Of a DNA stretch of 64,000 nucleotides, positions 8,299 to 18,063 are shown one piece after another (within the stretch, counting starts at the first letter, position 1; every line of letters begins with the position of its first letter). Source of the stretch: Kushneria aurantia DSM 21353. GTDB taxonomy: Bacteria > Pseudomonadota > Gammaproteobacteria > Pseudomonadales > Halomonadaceae. A model generated the notes under the pieces. It did not search any database. It worked only from the letters and a program-made list of their open reading frames with translations, and was not told the origin of the DNA. A program made the translations under genes and the position numbers. The stretch lies in NCBI RefSeq assembly GCF_000382245.1, contig NZ_KB907874.1, positions 1-64,000 on the forward strand, given 5' to 3'.

Positions 8299-8736
8299 TC
8301 ACTCACGCAGCGACAGTTCTCGCGTACCATTGCTCTCGATAAGTCCGAGCGTTTGCTCGAGCCGGTCGAGCTCTTCTTCACTGACGCCGTTCAGCATATC
8401 GCTGCGGGCAGCGTTGACCGCCTTTTCGATCTGTTCCAGCAGTGGTGTGGCGTTATCAGTGAGGAAGATGAGCTTGGTACGACGATCCTCCTTGCTGGCG
8501 CGTCTTTCGATCAGACCCTGCTGACTGAGCTGATCCAGCGTTCGTACCAACGAGGGAGCCTCGACGCCGATGGTGCGCGCAAGGTCGCACTGCGCCTGGC
8601 CATCGCCATAGCGCCAGAGGTGACAAAGGGTGACCCAGCGAGTGTGTGTCATCCCCAGCGGCGCAAGCCGCTGATCGATCACGGCTCGCCACAGGCGCGG
8701 TACCCGCGAAACCTTGAGGCAGAGAGATTCGTGCAT
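8299..8736 (-). CDS. MarR family transcriptional regulator (SlyA-like)
   Basis: A 145-residue winged-helix regulator. The DNA-binding core reads from QCDLARTIGVEAPSLVRTLD (recognition helix, about residues 50-70) into the wing KEDRRTKLIFLT. The N-terminus LCLKVSRVPRLWRAVID and the WVTLCHLW segment are close to SlyA. SlyA-type proteins often counteract H-NS silencing and sense small phenolic ligands. No obvious target gene is adjacent; usp follows on the same strand. Confidence 0.88.
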   Translation of the reverse strand: MHESLCLKVSRVPRLWRAVIDQRLAPLGMTHTRWVTLCHLWRYGDGQAQCDLARTIGVEAPSLVRTLDQLSQQGLIERRASKEDRRTKLIFLTDNATPLLEQIEKAVNAARSDMLNGVSEEELDRLEQTLGLIESNGTRELSLRE

Positions 8737-8812
8737 CTAATCCGTTCTAATAGGTGGATAAGGAGCAATTTTTGCGAATTTTGCCCCTGTAATGCAAGTT
8801 TGCCGACGATAT

Positions 8813-9928
8813 TCATTCCTGAATGTCCTCATTGCCGCGCAACCAGCCGACACCCGGCGTGGTATGGCGGCTACCATCGGCCCGCTGTGTCGGCTCACCG
8901 GATGCGGCCACCCGAAAGCGCAGGACGCCCAGCCGCTGCCCGCTGTCGGTAATGACATCGATCTGCCAGCGCCCGGCGGCGTTATCACCAAACTGCTGCT
9001 TGCGCGACCAGGCGCGATAGCCCTGGCCGCGGCCGCCGTGAATACTGAGGCCGATTCGATCGACCTCCTGACCGTTGTGACGCCAGACATGAAAAATACG
9101 CTCGTTGAGTCCCAGCGGCGCGTGAATGGCGGTGAAGGCATAGAGCCCACGCTGCTGTAGCGTTTCGACGCTGAGCGGCATACTGCCGCGGGGTGCCCGG
9201 GCGGCGCTGTCAAAACCGGGTGACAGGGCGCTGGCATCGATCCACAGCGTGGCCGGTGGTATCCAGCCGCGCAGCCCCCAGCTGCCCGCTCCCAGCGCTG
9301 CGGCGGCGAGTGGCACCAGCAGCCAGCGCGCCGGCCCCAGCCGCCGTGCAAGGAGGAAAAGCGTCGGCAGCGCCGCCAGTGCCAGTGCCACCGCACCGGC
9401 GACCAGACTCTGGCCGGTGGTCAGCCCCAGCAGCAGTGGGCCGATCACCAGCACAACCACAAATATGCATATGGCATGGTAGGCGTAATAGAGCCAGCGC
9501 CGGCGTGCCGCGAGGTTGAAGTAGAGCGGGTCGACAATCGATACCACCGCGCAGAGCACCAGCAATCCGGTAAAAAGCGCCTGGCCGCTGAACCATACGG
9601 TGGTAATCAGAAAGAAGGGTAAACAGAAAAAGAGGGTCTCCTGATGGGCCAGCTGGGCGCAGAAATTGGCCAGCAGGCGCGGCATTTCGGAGCGACCCTG
9701 GTGGCGGTACCACCAGCGCCACCCCGCCTCCAGCACCACCAGCAGCCAGCTGGCGACGAGTGCCAGCGCCAGCCATGCGCCGAGGCTCTGTTGGCGGTTG
9801 ACCAGAAAGAAACTGATAACGCCGCCGCCGAAGCTGACCAGCGGCCACAGCCAGCGAAAGCGATACAGCAGGGCGGCAAGGCGCTGTAGTCGGGGGGAGG
9901 CGAGCAGGCGCTGATAGGCCGTCTTCAT
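8813..9928 (-). CDS. DUF5924-type membrane protein with DUF2914-like tail
   Basis: A 371-residue inner-membrane protein of unknown function. The N-terminal part (about residues 1-230) has seven or eight hydrophobic segments. The C-terminal part, from about residue 260, is a soluble beta-rich domain with IFHVWRHNGQEVDRIGLSIHGG and WQIDVITDSGQRLGVLRFRV, which matches the DUF2914 pattern. A soluble C-terminal domain after membrane helices probably faces the periplasm. It follows holA by five bases, so it belongs to the leuS-lptE-holA operon. The start at 9928 (MKTAYQRL) is chosen over longer in-frame options that run into holA. Confidence 0.75.
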   Translation of the reverse strand: MKTAYQRLLASPRLQRLAALLYRFRWLWPLVSFGGGVISFFLVNRQQSLGAWLALALVASWLLVVLEAGWRWWYRHQGRSEMPRLLANFCAQLAHQETLFFCLPFFLITTVWFSGQALFTGLLVLCAVVSIVDPLYFNLAARRRWLYYAYHAICIFVVVLVIGPLLLGLTTGQSLVAGAVALALAALPTLFLLARRLGPARWLLVPLAAAALGAGSWGLRGWIPPATLWIDASALSPGFDSAARAPRGSMPLSVETLQQRGLYAFTAIHAPLGLNERIFHVWRHNGQEVDRIGLSIHGGRGQGYRAWSRKQQFGDNAAGRWQIDVITDSGQRLGVLRFRVAASGEPTQRADGSRHTTPGVGWLRGNEDIQE

Positions 9929-9933
9929 GCTGT

Positions 9934-11004
9934 TCAGGCTCGCGCTGCCGTGATGCGGTAGCTCTCCGCCATTTCGGCAAGTGGGCCGCGTGCGCCTGCC
10001 AGAGTGAACGCAAGGTCCGACAGGGCTTCCCACACCGGCAGCCTCACTGATCCCTTGATGGCCAGATCGATGCGCTGCGACAGCAGCAGCAGTTTGTGCA
10101 AACGCTTGAGTGGCAGTCGATTGAGCGACTGTTGATAAAACGGGCGTCTTTTTTCGGGAATCATCGGCCGCTGCGCCTTGCACGCCTGTTCGATACTCTG
10201 ACCCTGGTCGAGGTGCTGGCGCACTGACAGCAGCGTGCGCAGCTCGCGGCTCAGCGCCCAGAGAATGACCGGCGCCTCGACCCCTTCACCGCGCAGCCCG
10301 GCCACGATGCGCACGACGCGCTCGCGCTCGCCGCGCAGGCAGGCGTCGGTCAGGGTAAAGACATCATAGCGCGCGCTCTGTTCGGTATCGGCGGCGATCC
10401 GCTCGGCATTCAGGCGGCTGCCCGGATTATGCACCAGGGCAAGACGAATCAACGCCTGGTCGGCGGCCAGCAGGTTGCCTTCGGTGCGCTCGGCGAGCAG
10501 TCGCGCCGCCTCCTGATCCATTTCCAGGCCGTGCAGGCGGGCGCGGTCACGTACCCAGAAGTGCAGCCGCTGGTGATCGATGGGCCAGACCGGTACGAAC
10601 ACCCCCCGGCTTTCCAGCGCCTTGAACCAGCGACTCTGTTGAGTTTTGCGGTCGAATCGCGCGGCGCTGATCAGCAGCAGGTTGTCACTGTCGCCTGCCG
10701 ACTCGGCGTAAGCTTCCAGCGCCCTGCCACCCTCCTGGCCGGGTGACTGATCGCCAAGACGCAGCTCGATCAGCCGCGTGCTGGCGAACAGCGACAGGGC
10801 GTTGGCGCTCTCGGCAAGCCGCTGCCATTCGAAGTTGGGCTCGACCTGCAGAATCTCGCGCTCCTCGATACCGCGCTCGCGGGCGCGGGCGCGAATGGCA
10901 TCGCAGGCTTCCATGTGCAGCAGGGGCTCGTCGCCGGCCACGACATAAATAGCGGCGAGCTTTTTGTTTAGCTGTTCATCGAGCTTGTCGGGATAGACTC
11001 TCAC
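9934..11004 (-). CDS. holA: DNA polymerase III subunit delta
   Basis: The delta subunit opens the beta sliding clamp within the clamp-loader complex. The 356 residues begin with MRVYPDKLDEQL, followed by the AAA+-like segment IYVVAGDEPLLHMEACDAIR (near 18). Further conserved parts are LIELRLGDQ and the C-terminal collar region with LWALSRELRTLL. The start is GTG. It lies ten bases after lptE and five bases before the DUF5924 gene, the standard leuS-lptE-holA order. Confidence 0.95.
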   Translation of the reverse strand: MRVYPDKLDEQLNKKLAAIYVVAGDEPLLHMEACDAIRARARERGIEEREILQVEPNFEWQRLAESANALSLFASTRLIELRLGDQSPGQEGGRALEAYAESAGDSDNLLLISAARFDRKTQQSRWFKALESRGVFVPVWPIDHQRLHFWVRDRARLHGLEMDQEAARLLAERTEGNLLAADQALIRLALVHNPGSRLNAERIAADTEQSARYDVFTLTDACLRGERERVVRIVAGLRGEGVEAPVILWALSRELRTLLSVRQHLDQGQSIEQACKAQRPMIPEKRRPFYQQSLNRLPLKRLHKLLLLSQRIDLAIKGSVRLPVWEALSDLAFTLAGARGPLAEMAESYRITAARA

Positions 11005-11014
11005 GGCGCGCGCC

Positions 11015-11527
11015 TCAGCTGGCGTCGCCGGGGTCGAGATTCTGCAGCCGGTCGATCAACCGCCGCGCCGCCTGCTGGCGCAGTTCGCGGCGTAGTTGAT
11101 TGCGCGCGTCGTCGCGGGTCAGCAACTGGTCGCTGCTGGTGTAAAAGGTCCCCGACAGGCTCAGTGACTCCTGACTGACGAGGTAGGCGTTATCGTCGCG
11201 GCGCTGCAGCGACCAGGGCAGCGTCAGCGTCATCTGACGCTCCTGGATGCCCGCATCGCCATAGGTCAGTTCGCGCTCGTCAAACGACTCCGGGCCCATG
11301 TTGAGACGCCAGGGGGCGCTGTCCTCGACGACCACGCCAGCGCTGTTGAGTGCCTGCTGGACCTGACGGGTGAGTGGGTTGGTAGGGCCGTCGGCGGCGT
11401 TCAGCGCCAGCCGGGAGAAGGGCAGTTGGTGACCGCCGCCGGTGCCGCGCAGATGAAAACCGCAGCCGCTGAGCAGCAGCGCGCCGGCGCTGCCGGCGAG
11501 GCCAAACAGAAATGTGCGTCTCTCCAC
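11015..11527 (-). CDS. lptE: LPS-assembly lipoprotein LptE
   Basis: LptE is an outer-membrane lipoprotein that plugs LptD and helps insert lipopolysaccharide at the cell surface. A lipobox LLLSGC precedes the lipidated cysteine and the family signature CGFHLRG. I prefer the GTG start at 11527: it has AGGAG eight bases upstream and gives a compact signal peptide (MERRTFLFGLAGSAGALLLSG). An ATG at 11569 is open in frame but adds 14 polar residues before the signal. The mature part is about 150 residues. It follows leuS closely. Confidence 0.92.
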   Translation of the reverse strand: MERRTFLFGLAGSAGALLLSGCGFHLRGTGGGHQLPFSRLALNAADGPTNPLTRQVQQALNSAGVVVEDSAPWRLNMGPESFDERELTYGDAGIQERQMTLTLPWSLQRRDDNAYLVSQESLSLSGTFYTSSDQLLTRDDARNQLRRELRQQAARRLIDRLQNLDPGDAS

Positions 11528-11576
11528 CTTCGACTCCTGAAGTTGTGACAAGGTGAGGCCTTTGGGCATCGGTATA

Positions 11577-14168
11577 TCAGCCGACCACGATATTGACCAG
11601 CTTGCCCGGCACCACGATCACCTTGCGCACCGTTTTACCCTCGATGTGGCGCTGCACGTTGGCGTCGTCGCGGGCGTGGCGCTCGATATCGTCACGGTCG
11701 GCTGCCGACGGCACCTCGATGCGAGCGCGCAGCTTGCCGTTGACCTGTACCGCCAGTTCGATGCTGTCGCGAGCCAGTGCCGAGTCGTCGAGACGTGGCC
11801 AGTCGGCGTCGATCACCGGCGTCTCATGGCCCAGCGCGTGCCACAGGGCGTGCATGGCGTGGGGGGCGATGGGGGCCAGCAGCAACACGCAGGTCTCGAA
11901 GCCTTCGCGGGCCACGGCCAGCGCCTGGGGCGCGCTGCTTTCGAGCTTGCCAAGGGCGTTGGAGAGCTCCATTACTGCGGCGATGGCGGTATTGAAAGTC
12001 AACCGTCGGCCGAAGTCGTCGTCGGCCTTGGCAATGGTCTCGTGCGTCTTGCGGCGCAGCGTACGCAGTTCGTCGTCAAGCGCCCCGGGATCGAGCGCCG
12101 GCGGCGTGCCGGCCTGCAGATGTTCGGCGACCTGACGCCACAGGCGGCGCAGAAAGCGATACGAGCCCTCGAGACCGGCGTCGGACCACTCCAGCGACTG
12201 CTCCGGCGGTGCGGCGAACATGGTGAAAAGGCGCACGCTGTCGGCACCGAAGCGATCGATCATCGACTGCGGATCGACGCCGTTGTTCTTCGACTTCGAC
12301 ATCTTCTCGATGCCGCCGGGCGTGACCGGTTCGCCGTCGCGGTCGAGTCGCGCGGTCTGTGGCCGCCCGCGTTCGTCACGCTCGACGCTTACTTCCTGCG
12401 GATTGAACCAGTCGCGGCCGCCACCCGAGCGCTCACGGTAGTAGGTCTCGGCCACCACCATGCCCTGAGTGAGCAGGCGCTGAAAGGGCTCGTCGCTTTT
12501 CACCAGACCGAAATCGCGCATCAGCTTGTGAAAAAAGCGCGCGTAGAGCAGGTGCAGAATGGCATGTTCGATACCGCCGATATAGATGTCCACCGGCAGC
12601 CAATAGTCGGCGCGCGCATCCAGCATCGCCTGGTGGTTGTCGGCGCAGCAGAAGCGGGCGTAGTACCAGGAGGACTCCATGAAGGTGTCGAAGGTGTCGG
12701 TCTCACGGGTCCAGCCCTCGCCGAGGTCATAAAAGGCGGGCATTTTCCTGAGCGGCGAGCCGGTCGCGTCGAACTCGACCTCGCGGGGCAGCTCGACCGG
12801 CAGCTCGTCGTCGCTGAGCGCTACGGTCTCGCCCGTCGGGCCGTATTTGACCGGAATCGGCGCGCCCCAGTAGCGCTGACGCGCCACGCCCCAGTCGCGC
12901 AGGCGGAAGTTGGTTTTGACGCGGCCGCGCCCCTCGTTTTCCAGTCTTGACGAGATGGCGGCGAAGGCGGCATCGAAGTCCAGTCCGTCGAAGGTAGCGG
13001 AGTTGATCAGGGTGCCGTGTTCGGTGAAGGCGCCGGCGGAGAGATCCGGCGCGTCACCCTCGAGGTTGGCGATCACTGCCACGATCGGCAACTGATAGCG
13101 GGTAGCGAACTCCCAGTCGCGCTGGTCGTGGCCGGGTACCGCCATCACCGCACCGGTGCCGTACTCCATGAGTACGAAGTTGGCGACAAAGATCGGCAGC
13201 CGCTCGCCGCTGATGGGGTGTAGAGCAGAGAAACCGGTCGCCAGCCCGCGCTTCTCCATTACGGCAAGATCGGCCTCGGAGGTGCCGCCCTGACGGCACT
13301 CGCGGCGAAATTCGGCCATCCCCTCGACGTGGGTCTCGGCGGCGGCGGCCAACGGATGGTCGGCGGCCACGGCGAGGTAGGTCACGCCCATCAGGGTGTC
13401 CGGACGGGTGGTGAATACCGTCAGCTGCTCGCCGCCCTCGGGCAGCGCGGCGCCGTCGGCGGCTACCTCGAAGTCGAGCTCTACGCCGCGCGACTTGCCG
13501 ATCCAGTTGCGCTGCATGGTCTTGACCTGCTCGGGCCAATCGACATGATCGAGATCGGCCAGCAGTTCCTCGGCATAGTCGGTGATGCGCAGAAACCAGA
13601 GCGGAATCTCGCGGCGCTCGACCCGTGCACCGGAGCGCCAGCCGCGCCCGTCGATCACCTGCTCGTTGGCCAGCACGGTGTTGTCGACCGGGTCCCAGTT
13701 GACCGTTGCGTTCTTTTTATACACCAGGCCCTTTTCTACCAGCCGTGCAAAGAACCACTGCTCCCAGCGGTAGTAGTCGGCGTCGCAGGTCGCGAACTCG
13801 CGCTCCCAGTCGTAGGCGTAACCCAGCGCCCTGAGCTGGGAGCGCATGTAGTCGATGTTCTGGTGGGTCCAGTCGGCCGGCGCCACGCGGTTATTGATGG
13901 CGGCGTTTTCGGCCGGCATGCCGAAGGCGTCCCAGCCCATCGGCTGCAGCACGTTGCGGCCCTTCATGCGCTGATAGCGCGATACCACGTCACCGATGGT
14001 GTAATTACGCACATGCCCCATGTGCAGCTTGCCGCTGGGGTAGGGAAACATGCACAGGCTGTAGAATTTTTCGCGGTCGTCGCGCTCTACCGCCCGGAAG
14101 CTGTGGTTCTGCTCCCAGAACCGCTGGGCGTCGCGTTCCGTCTCGAAAGGGTTGTATTGTGCGTCCAT
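11577..14168 (-). CDS. leuS: Leucyl-tRNA synthetase
   Basis: A class Ia synthetase that charges tRNA-Leu, with an editing domain. The 863 residues show [11 protein letters not shown] (HIGH motif, near 50), the CP1 editing region with [12 protein letters not shown] (near 250), and MSKSKNN (KMSKS, near 625). The start at 14168 gives [11 protein letters not shown], the normal N-terminus; the frame is open for 82 further codons upstream but has no family similarity there. It is divergent from ybeL with a 257-base intergenic region and heads the operon leuS-lptE-holA-DUF5924. Confidence 0.97.
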   Translation of the reverse strand: MDAQYNPFETERDAQRFWEQNHSFRAVERDDREKFYSLCMFPYPSGKLHMGHVRNYTIGDVVSRYQRMKGRNVLQPMGWDAFGMPAENAAINNRVAPADWTHQNIDYMRSQLRALGYAYDWEREFATCDADYYRWEQWFFARLVEKGLVYKKNATVNWDPVDNTVLANEQVIDGRGWRSGARVERREIPLWFLRITDYAEELLADLDHVDWPEQVKTMQRNWIGKSRGVELDFEVAADGAALPEGGEQLTVFTTRPDTLMGVTYLAVAADHPLAAAAETHVEGMAEFRRECRQGGTSEADLAVMEKRGLATGFSALHPISGERLPIFVANFVLMEYGTGAVMAVPGHDQRDWEFATRYQLPIVAVIANLEGDAPDLSAGAFTEHGTLINSATFDGLDFDAAFAAISSRLENEGRGRVKTNFRLRDWGVARQRYWGAPIPVKYGPTGETVALSDDELPVELPREVEFDATGSPLRKMPAFYDLGEGWTRETDTFDTFMESSWYYARFCCADNHQAMLDARADYWLPVDIYIGGIEHAILHLLYARFFHKLMRDFGLVKSDEPFQRLLTQGMVVAETYYRERSGGGRDWFNPQEVSVERDERGRPQTARLDRDGEPVTPGGIEKMSKSKNNGVDPQSMIDRFGADSVRLFTMFAAPPEQSLEWSDAGLEGSYRFLRRLWRQVAEHLQAGTPPALDPGALDDELRTLRRKTHETIAKADDDFGRRLTFNTAIAAVMELSNALGKLESSAPQALAVAREGFETCVLLLAPIAPHAMHALWHALGHETPVIDADWPRLDDSALARDSIELAVQVNGKLRARIEVPSAADRDDIERHARDDANVQRHIEGKTVRKVIVVPGKLVNIVVG

Positions 14169-14425
14169 CTTGTCCGTCTTGAGGCCCTGGCGCCGTGGCA
14201 TGACGCCGGTTGACAATAATCGTTCGCCCCTTTGGGGCAGTGCACCCGTGCGGGGCGGAAAGCGGTCTTTGCGGTCGATCTGGACAGGCTGCCCGGATAC
14301 GGCGATGCTTGAGCAGATCGCCGGCCGCTGATGGTTGCAAGGATAACCGACTCGCTCGATAACCGACAGGGTCGCAACACTACGGCCGGCGCAATGAGCA
14401 AGGATGGCAGGCAAGGAGTATAGCG

Positions 14426-15010
14426 ATGGCTCGCGATGAGAAAACCGAACAGCAGCGCCCTGAAGGTACCCCGGACGCTGAGCAGCACAGTACCACCGAC
14501 AGCCAGGGGCGGTTGGGGGATGCCTACGAACGCGTGATCGCTCGTTTCAATGACCGCAGCGACCATCTCTCCCGAGAAGCCGTGGAAAGGGAGCTGGACG
14601 AGGCGGTCGGGTTCGAGTCCGAGGTCGAAGAGTTCACCCGCGATGAGCTGGCCATCCTGCGCGCTTGGGTGGAGCGTGACGTCAAGGAGTTCAGGGGCTA
14701 TCTGGCACGCGGCGGCGAGAGCCTTGCCGGCTTTCTGGGTATTGATCTGGAAGGGCTCTCGGATCGTCTGCGCAACGGCCTGATGTCCGTCGCCGATCGT
14801 ACCGCTGTGGACCGCATGCGCTTCGAGGAAGAGCTGGAAGTGGCCCGAGCGGATTACACCGAAGGCGAGGTGGTAGCGCCGGGCCGGATGAGCTGCGTGC
14901 ACTGTGGCGAGACGGTCACGCTACGCTACCGCCAGCTGTTGGAGCCGTGCCACCACTGCGGTCACCGCTACTTCGAGCGTGCCTCGTCTGCTACCGGTCA
15001 GCCGTCATAG
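14426..15010 (+). CDS. ybeL: Zinc-ribbon protein YbeL (DUF1451)
   Basis: A 194-residue protein of unknown function. The C-terminal zinc ribbon is clear: CVHCGE near residue 156 and CHHCGH near 175 supply four cysteines. The central part is helical and acidic. YbeL lies next to leuS in E. coli as well, which supports the call. The start at 14426 follows AAGGAG. It overlaps the convergent lnt stop by six bases. Confidence 0.88.
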   Translation: MARDEKTEQQRPEGTPDAEQHSTTDSQGRLGDAYERVIARFNDRSDHLSREAVERELDEAVGFESEVEEFTRDELAILRAWVERDVKEFRGYLARGGESLAGFLGIDLEGLSDRLRNGLMSVADRTAVDRMRFEEELEVARADYTEGEVVAPGRMSCVHCGETVTLRYRQLLEPCHHCGHRYFERASSATGQPS

Positions 15011-16546
15011 CGTGCTCCCGAACCGCTGGCGACGGCGCAAGCGGGCAACTGCCGCCGCCGCCAGCAGCAGTGCCGACGCTCCCAGCGTCGGCGCGCTGCC
15101 GGTGCGGGTAAAGGGCGTCAGCCCCGTCATTGCCTGTACGTTGCCGGTCAGCACGCCGGGCTCGAAACGTTCGATGCTGCCGGTGATGCGACCATCAGGA
15201 GCGACAATGGCGGTCACGCCGTTATTGGTGGCGCGCAGCAGGTAGCGGTTGTTTTCAAGCGCACGTAGCTGGGCCATCTGCATGTGCTGCAGCGGGCCGA
15301 TCGAGCGGCCGAACCAGGTGTCGTTGGAGACTGTCAGCAGCACGCTGGCATTCAGAGCGCGTTGACGCACCAGATCGGGATAGACGATCTCATAGCAGAT
15401 CGCCACGCCCAGCTCGAGACCGTTGGCGTATAGCGGCGGCTGATCCGGCGGGCCGGCGCCCACCGACCCCATGGGAATGTTGAAGATATCCAGCAGCGGC
15501 CCCAGCAGACCCTCCAGCGGTAGATACTCGCCGAACGGCACCAGATGCTCCTTGCGGTATTCGTCCCGCTGATCGCCGAGCGTCGTGACGGCGTTGTAGA
15601 AAGTGCCATCGGCGTCGCGCTGCATGATGCCGGTAATCAGCGTGGTGTCGGCAGGCAGCGTCGATTGCACCCGGGCCAGATAGGGCAGCGCCTGCTGCTC
15701 GAGCATCGGCAGAGCGGTTTCCGGCCAGATCACCAGTTGGCTGTCGGCGGCACGCTCGCGGGTCAGGCGAAAATAGGTATTGACCGCATTGCGCCGCCCT
15801 TCGTCGCTCCACTTGGTCTCCTGAGGCAGATCGCCCTGTACCAGCGCCACCGATACCGGTGTGCCGCCAGGGGTGGCCCACAGGGTGGGCAGCAGCGGTG
15901 GCAGCGCCCAGAGGGCGGCCAGCGGCGCCAGCAGCCACAGCCGGTGGTGGACGATAAGCCGATAGAGCAGGCCGGCCGAGAGGGCGACCGCGAATGACAG
16001 CAGATAGACCCCGCCCAGCGGTGCCAGTGGTGCCAGCGGTGAGCTGACATGAGCGCTGCCCAGAAACAGCCAGGGGAAGCCGGTAAAGGCCCAGCTGCGG
16101 AAGGCCTCGCCCAGCGTCCAGGCGGCGGCGAAGGCGAGCGGGTCGAGGCGCGATGGTGTGGCGATGCGATAGAGCAGTGCCGGCACCAGCATGAAAAGCG
16201 CCATGGTAGCGATGAACAGCAGTGTCAGCGCTGCTGCCAGCACGCCGCTGGCGTTGCCATAGGTGTGAATGGAGACGTACACCCAGGAGGCGCCGCTGCC
16301 GAACAGGCCGACGCCGAACAGCCAGCCGCGCAGCGCAGTTCGCCCCGCGCCCGCACCCTGTAGCGTGGCCAGAAAGGCCGCCAACGTCAGCGGTCCCAGC
16401 AGCCACAGATCGAAGGGAGCAAAAGTGAGGGTGGTCAGGGCGCCGGCCAGCAGCGCCATCAGATGGCCCAGCAGTGGGTGGCGCTGTCGTGAGCTTCTGC
16501 GGGACGAAAAGCCGCCCCCGTTGGTGCTGAAGATTCGTCTCATCAC
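15005..16546 (-). CDS. lnt: Apolipoprotein N-acyltransferase
   Basis: Lnt adds the third acyl chain to the N-terminal cysteine of lipoproteins in the inner membrane. The 513 residues have an N-terminal block of six to seven membrane helices and a periplasmic nitrilase domain. The Glu-Lys-Cys triad is visible in VIWPETALP (near 265), EHLVPFGEYLP (lysine just before, near 335) and AICYEIVYP (near 386). It ends the miaB-ybeZ-ybeY-corC-lnt series and serves the lipoproteins LptE and LolB encoded elsewhere in the window. Confidence 0.95.
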   Translation of the reverse strand: MMRRIFSTNGGGFSSRRSSRQRHPLLGHLMALLAGALTTLTFAPFDLWLLGPLTLAAFLATLQGAGAGRTALRGWLFGVGLFGSGASWVYVSIHTYGNASGVLAAALTLLFIATMALFMLVPALLYRIATPSRLDPLAFAAAWTLGEAFRSWAFTGFPWLFLGSAHVSSPLAPLAPLGGVYLLSFAVALSAGLLYRLIVHHRLWLLAPLAALWALPPLLPTLWATPGGTPVSVALVQGDLPQETKWSDEGRRNAVNTYFRLTRERAADSQLVIWPETALPMLEQQALPYLARVQSTLPADTTLITGIMQRDADGTFYNAVTTLGDQRDEYRKEHLVPFGEYLPLEGLLGPLLDIFNIPMGSVGAGPPDQPPLYANGLELGVAICYEIVYPDLVRQRALNASVLLTVSNDTWFGRSIGPLQHMQMAQLRALENNRYLLRATNNGVTAIVAPDGRITGSIERFEPGVLTGNVQAMTGLTPFTRTGSAPTLGASALLLAAAAVARLRRRQRFGSTL

Positions 16547-16624
16547 CGGTTGCCTGTTATTGGATTATTCGCCTGTGAAGCGCACTGCCATGCTGCGCTG
16601 GTGTCAGGGGCCACGTCCCCGGCT

Positions 16625-17530
16625 TCAGGAGCGACCCGTTGGTGTCTGCCCGGGAGTCTGATCGCCGCTCGTGTGGTCCTTGATACGGGTGGCCTGCAAC
16701 CAGCGAATACGACGGCTGTCGGCGTTCATGACAGTGAAGCGCCACTGCTCCAGCTCGGTGGACTCGTTACGTGCCGGCAGATGGCCGAAACGCTGCATCA
16801 CCAGCCCGCCGACGGTGTCGAACTCCTCGTCGGGGAAGTCGGTGTCAAAGCGGTCGTTGAACGCCTCGATGGGGGTCAGCGCCTTGACAGCAAAGCTGCC
16901 GTTGCCGAGATCGCGTATGTCATCTTCCTCGTCGATATCGTGCTCGTCCTCGATATCGCCGACGATCTGCTCGAGGATGTCCTCGATGGTGATGATCCCG
17001 GCGGTGCCGCCGTACTCATCGACCACGATGGCCATGTGGTTGCGGGTGTCGCGGAACTCGCGCAGCAGGTTGTTGAGACGTTTGGATTCCGGAATGAACA
17101 GCGGCGTGCGCAGCACGCTCCTGAGATCGAAGGCGGCGCGCTCGGCGCTGTCCTGCAGAATCAGCGGCAGCATATCCTTGACCAGCAGAATGCCCAGCAC
17201 CTCATCGAGGTTGTCGTCGATGACCGGATAGCGCGAATGGGCGGTCTCGCGAATGATGGGCAGGCACTCGTCGGGAGTCTGTTCGGCGCGGATTGCGACG
17301 ATTCGTGAGCGCGGCACCATCGCTTCACGCGCCTGCATGGTGCTGATATCGAAGGCGCCCTCGATGATGGTCAGGCCATCCTGGTCGAGATTGAGCCGGG
17401 AGGAGGCCTCCTTGAAGGAGGCCATCAGTTCATCACGATTGCTGGGTTCATCGCTGTCGCCGGAAAAGGCGCCAAGGATACGGTCGAGCCAGCTACGTGA
17501 TGGCTGACTCGAAGATCGGTCGTCGCTCAT
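16625..17530 (-). CDS. corC: CorC/YbeX family CBS-domain protein
   Basis: A cytosolic 301-residue protein with two CBS domains (about residues 65-190) and a C-terminal CorC/HlyC domain (from about 205). MVPRSRIVAI and DILEQIVGDIEDEHD are signature stretches. Family members are linked to magnesium and cobalt handling, and E. coli YbeX also to ribosome maturation. The start ATG overlaps the ybeY stop by four bases (ATGA). Confidence 0.93.
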   Translation of the reverse strand: MSDDRSSSQPSRSWLDRILGAFSGDSDEPSNRDELMASFKEASSRLNLDQDGLTIIEGAFDISTMQAREAMVPRSRIVAIRAEQTPDECLPIIRETAHSRYPVIDDNLDEVLGILLVKDMLPLILQDSAERAAFDLRSVLRTPLFIPESKRLNNLLREFRDTRNHMAIVVDEYGGTAGIITIEDILEQIVGDIEDEHDIDEEDDIRDLGNGSFAVKALTPIEAFNDRFDTDFPDEEFDTVGGLVMQRFGHLPARNESTELEQWRFTVMNADSRRIRWLQATRIKDHTSGDQTPGQTPTGRS

Positions 17531-18063
17531 GCGTCGGTTCTCTTGTCCTCGAATGCCCCTTCATTTTCATTATTTTCAAGCGCTTGCGGGGTGACAGGCG
17601 CCCATGCATAGGGATCGTCGATACCAAGATCGGCAAGAATGTCGCGCTCGAGCTGCTCCATGGTCTCGGCTTCGTCATCCTCGATGTGATCGAAACCCAG
17701 CAGATGCAGCGTACCATGCACGATCATGTGGACGAAGTGATCGGCGCTACGCTTGCCCTGTTCGCGTGCTTCCCGAACGACCACGTGGGGGCTGATCACC
17801 AGATCGCCGAGCAGCGCCAGCGCGAGTCCCGGGGGCGCCTCGAACGGAAAGGAGAGCACATTGGTGGCGTAGTCGCGGCCGCGCCAGGTGGCGTTGAGCT
17901 GGCGGCTTTCCCGCTCCTCGACAAAACGCACCGTTAGCTCGCGGCGCGTTTCATCCTGGAAACGGCTGAACACGGCTGCCAGCCAGCGTTCGATATCGGC
18001 TCGGGTGGGCAGGGCGTCGAAGTCGACCGCCAGCTGACGGTCGACTTCGATCGGCTGACTCAT
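17527..18063 (-). CDS. ybeY: Endoribonuclease YbeY
   Basis: A zinc-dependent RNase for 16S rRNA 3' maturation and 70S quality control. The 178 residues carry the metal motif HGTLHLLGFDH, with three histidines, near 117-127, preceded by LGDLVIS. It overlaps both ybeZ (stop at 18060) and corC by ATGA junctions, giving tight translational coupling. A C-terminal extension of about 20 residues after the family core is rich in Asn/Glu. Confidence 0.94.
   Translation of the reverse strand: MSQPIEVDRQLAVDFDALPTRADIERWLAAVFSRFQDETRRELTVRFVEERESRQLNATWRGRDYATNVLSFPFEAPPGLALALLGDLVISPHVVVREAREQGKRSADHFVHMIVHGTLHLLGFDHIEDDEAETMEQLERDILADLGIDDPYAWAPVTPQALENNENEGAFEDKRTDA

Noticed and set aside
11553-12950. 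A 465-codon open frame on the plus strand
   Set aside because: It lies entirely antisense to leuS and has no ribosome site or recognisable domain; long antisense frames are expected in high-GC coding DNA.
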